Below the pieces are notes generated by a model. It was given only the letters and a program-made list of their open reading frames with translations. It was not told where the DNA came from and did no database searches. The translations under genes and the position numbers were made by a program. This document shows, piece after piece, positions 62,115-64,000 of a stretch of 64,000 bases of DNA. The stretch's first letter is position 1. Each line of letters starts with the position of its first letter. The DNA comes from Acidobacteriota bacterium (lineage in GTDB: Bacteria; Acidobacteriota; Polarisedimenticolia; J045): positions 31,600 to 95,599 of the forward strand of contig JAUZRX010000004.1 in the NCBI GenBank assembly GCA_030949985.1, written 5' to 3'.

Positions 62115-63452
62115 ATGGCCAGGAGCGAAGCGGAAGTCCGCGCCATCCTGAAGGACGAAGGCGTCCGATTCCTTCGCCTTGTTTTCTCTGATATCCACGG
62201 TGTGATCAAGAACGTCGAGGTGCCTGACAGTCAATTCGACAAGGCGCTGGCGGGCGAGATCATGTTCGACGGTTCGTCCATCGAGGGCTTCGTCCGCATC
62301 CAGGAATCGGACATGCTCCTGCGGCCCGACTTCCAGTCGCTGCGGGTCTTTCCGGCCGATCCGGGCGACCCGAACCGCCGGGCGATGCTGATCTGCGACG
62401 TCGCCATGCCCGACGGGCAGCCCTTCGAGGGGGATCCGCGTTTCGTGCTGCGCCGGGCCATCGCCCGAGCCGAGAAGATGGGCTACCGGGCGATGTTCGG
62501 ACCCGAGGCGGAGTTCTTCCTCTTCCACAGGGCGGCGGACGGCACGCCGACCACCGAGACCCACGACCACGGCGGCTACTTCGACCTCGCGCCGGTGGAC
62601 CGCGGTGAATCGGCCCGGCGACAGATCGTCAACGTGCTCGAGAAGATGGGCTTCGAGGTGGAGGCGGCCCACCACGAGGTGGCCCCCGGCCAGCACGAGA
62701 TCGACTTCAAGTACGCCGAGGCGATGAAGACCGCCGACAACCTGATGGTCTTCCGCCACGTGGTGCGCAAGATCGCGGTGCAGCACGACCTGCACGCTAC
62801 CTTCATGCCCAAGCCCCTGTATGGAGTCAACGGCTCGGGGATGCACTGCCACCAGTCCCTGTTCCACCTCTCGGACTCCTCCAACGCCTTCGACGACCCC
62901 CAGGCCGAGTGGGGCCTGTCCAAGGCCGCGCTGCACTACATCGGCGGCCTGCTGGCCCACGCCAAGGGCTTTACCGCGGTGACCAACCCCACGGTCAATT
63001 CCTACAAGCGCCTGGTGCCGGGCTACGAAGCGCCGACCAACATCACCTGGTCCGAGAAGAACCGCAGTCCCCTGGCCAGGGTGCCCGCCCGCCGGGGCGC
63101 CGGCACGCGTGTCGAGGTGCGCATGCCCGACCCCTCCTGCAACCCCTACCTGGCCTTCGCCGTGATGCTCCAAGCCGGACTCAACGGCATCGAAAACCAG
63201 ATCGATCCCGGCCCGCCGGTGAACAAGGACATCTTCCGCATGAGCGAGCGGGAAAAACGACGGCTGAAGATCGACGCCCTGCCCGGCGACCTCTACGAGG
63301 CCACCCGGGCCCTGCAGAAGGACAAGGCGATGCTCGAGGCCCTGGGCGACCACGTGGCCGAGCACTTCATCGCGGGCAAGCTGCAGGACTGGCAGGAGTA
63401 CATCACCATCGTCCACCCCTGGGAAGTGGATCGTTACCTGGCGATGTATTGA
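62115..63452 (+). CDS. glnA: Glutamine synthetase, type I (alpha-like)
   Basis: This 445-residue protein makes glutamine from glutamate, ammonia and ATP. Typical segments are DGSSIEGFVRI, the MFGPEAEFFLF metal/ATP site, VNGSGMHCHQSL (His-based metal site), NSYKRLVPGYEAP (flexible Asn/Tyr loop) and the C-terminal RVEVRMPDPSCNPYLAF. No NLYDLP adenylylation motif was seen, and the length fits the GSI-alpha subtype, which is controlled by feedback inhibition rather than adenylylation. The start is an ATG at 62115. Confidence 0.95.
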   Translation: MARSEAEVRAILKDEGVRFLRLVFSDIHGVIKNVEVPDSQFDKALAGEIMFDGSSIEGFVRIQESDMLLRPDFQSLRVFPADPGDPNRRAMLICDVAMPDGQPFEGDPRFVLRRAIARAEKMGYRAMFGPEAEFFLFHRAADGTPTTETHDHGGYFDLAPVDRGESARRQIVNVLEKMGFEVEAAHHEVAPGQHEIDFKYAEAMKTADNLMVFRHVVRKIAVQHDLHATFMPKPLYGVNGSGMHCHQSLFHLSDSSNAFDDPQAEWGLSKAALHYIGGLLAHAKGFTAVTNPTVNSYKRLVPGYEAPTNITWSEKNRSPLARVPARRGAGTRVEVRMPDPSCNPYLAFAVMLQAGLNGIENQIDPGPPVNKDIFRMSEREKRRLKIDALPGDLYEATRALQKDKAMLEALGDHVAEHFIAGKLQDWQEYITIVHPWEVDRYLAMY

Positions 63453-63769
63453 TCGACGGCCCGCAGACCGGGCGGGTCACCGGGGCGGCGGGGCGATGCC
63501 CGGCCGCCCTTTTCGCGTGAGCGCAGCACCCCGGCGGGCCCGCCCCGCGACGCCTGGCGGGGCCGGTAGTCTGCACGGGTGGGGATGCACGTTGCGGTGG
63601 GAGGCGTTGCGGCCGAGGCCCTGGTCCGGGCGGCGCGACCTGCGGCGTTTCCGGGGGATTCGTGCCCCCCACTCGCGCAGGGGCCGGCGGTGGGCCCAGC
63701 GAATCCCCCGGCGGACGGACGCGCCTGGAGGGGGGACTGGCTGGTCGCCACCCAGGCTCGCCGCCGGAA
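63453..63769. other. Intergenic region after glnA
   Basis: These 317 bases hold the glnA terminator at 63483-63513 and otherwise nothing I recognise. Confidence 0.5.
63483..63513 (+). terminator. Intrinsic terminator of glnA
   Basis: GGGCGG with CCGCCC, then a 6-base inner stem with one mismatch and a GAT loop, followed by TTTT at 63510-63513. It lies 30 bases beyond the glnA stop. Confidence 0.6.
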
Positions 63770-64000
63770 TCAGCGGAGGATCTGGAACTTGATTCTCAGG
63801 CGGGCCGCCTCCTCGTCCTCCGGACCCGATACTGGCTCGAAAGCCGGGGCCGACCAGGTCCCGCCGGGGAGCAGCTCGCACCATGCCAGGTGGGCTGCCG
63901 AGTCCTCCCAGACGACCCAGGTCTTGCCCTCCCGGGCCTCGAGGCGGACGTCGAGATCTCCGTTACCGTCGAAGCCGGCGAAGGCCGTCGCCGCAAGAAC
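63770..64000 (-). CDS. C-terminal end of an unknown protein, cut by window edge
   Basis: An open minus-strand frame runs from the edge to a TGA at 63770, giving the last 76 residues. It has repeated beta-type segments (GDLDVRLEAREGKTWVVW and ELLPGGTWSAPAFEPV) and a final strand IKFQILR. W-x-x-P-type repeats would suit a beta-propeller or sandwich domain. Family not recognised. Convergent with glnA. Confidence 0.5.
   Translation of the reverse strand, partial: VLAATAFAGFDGNGDLDVRLEAREGKTWVVWEDSAAHLAWCELLPGGTWSAPAFEPVSGPEDEEAARLRIKFQILR

Overview
This window is about 64 kb of high-GC bacterial chromosome, densely packed with genes on both strands. No rRNA, tRNA or CRISPR array was seen. The gene content points to an Acidobacteriota-like, diderm, heterotrophic bacterium, possibly of the Thermoanaerobaculia/Holophagae type. 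The indicators are a VWFA-related protein of the kind common in Acidobacteriota, a TonB-dependent receptor with an N-terminal carboxypeptidase-regulatory-like domain, MopE-type Cys/Asp repeats in a giant secreted protein, and an AddAB-like nuclease. This placement is inference from family content, not a phylogeny.

Layout. 1-3592 (minus): the start of a macrodomain/PARG-like gene cut by the window edge, then an unusual operon of a cytosolic substrate-binding-like protein, a HypB/UreG-like GTPase, an ABC ATPase with no permease, and a small zinc ribbon. 3853-5421: a divergent MEMO1-AMMECR1 fusion with a probable export signal. A perfect 8-bp-arm palindrome resembling a CRP/FNR-family site lies between the two units. 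5507-11098: a small membrane protein, then a double-length ThyX-like protein coupled to an ABC-2 exporter. 11117-13861: a degenerate histidine-kinase-like protein, an HCCA-isomerase/DsbA-like protein and a PlsC acyltransferase. 14161-26713: a 2721-residue secreted protein with a dead M6-protease-like domain, followed by a lipoprotein, a TPR protein and a VWFA protein. 26900-27777: remnants of an IS21-family element. 28081-31591: a TonB-dependent receptor with a strong intrinsic terminator. 31996-37231: an O-antigen-ligase-like TPR protein, a kinase-pseudokinase and pyruvate kinase. 37541-46462: AddA, a SnoaL-like protein, a Vms1/VLRF1-like protein, AddB and a NUDIX-metallo-beta-lactamase fusion. 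46592-54793: SppA, a glycosyltransferase, the tyrosine-degradation pair Hpd/HmgA with a divergent LysR regulator, an outer-membrane barrel and a DegT aminotransferase. 54865-64000: TatD, unknown proteins, a PAS/degenerate-GGDEF/PilZ protein, a cysteine-rich secreted protein, a YkgJ-type cysteine-cluster protein, an amidohydrolase lipoprotein, glutamine synthetase, and the 3' end of one more gene.

How the genes fit together. The AddB-AddA region is a recombination/repair module with translation-quality-control and nucleotide-hydrolase neighbours. Hpd and HmgA convert 4-hydroxyphenylpyruvate to maleylacetoacetate, and LysR is their likely regulator. The VWFA/TPR/lipoprotein group and the TonB receptor are envelope functions. 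The best candidate for an undescribed system is the permease-less ABC/GTPase/SBP/zinc-ribbon operon at 352-3592 together with its divergent MEMO1-AMMECR1 neighbour: its parts look like a cytosolic metal- or cofactor-handling machine rather than a transporter.
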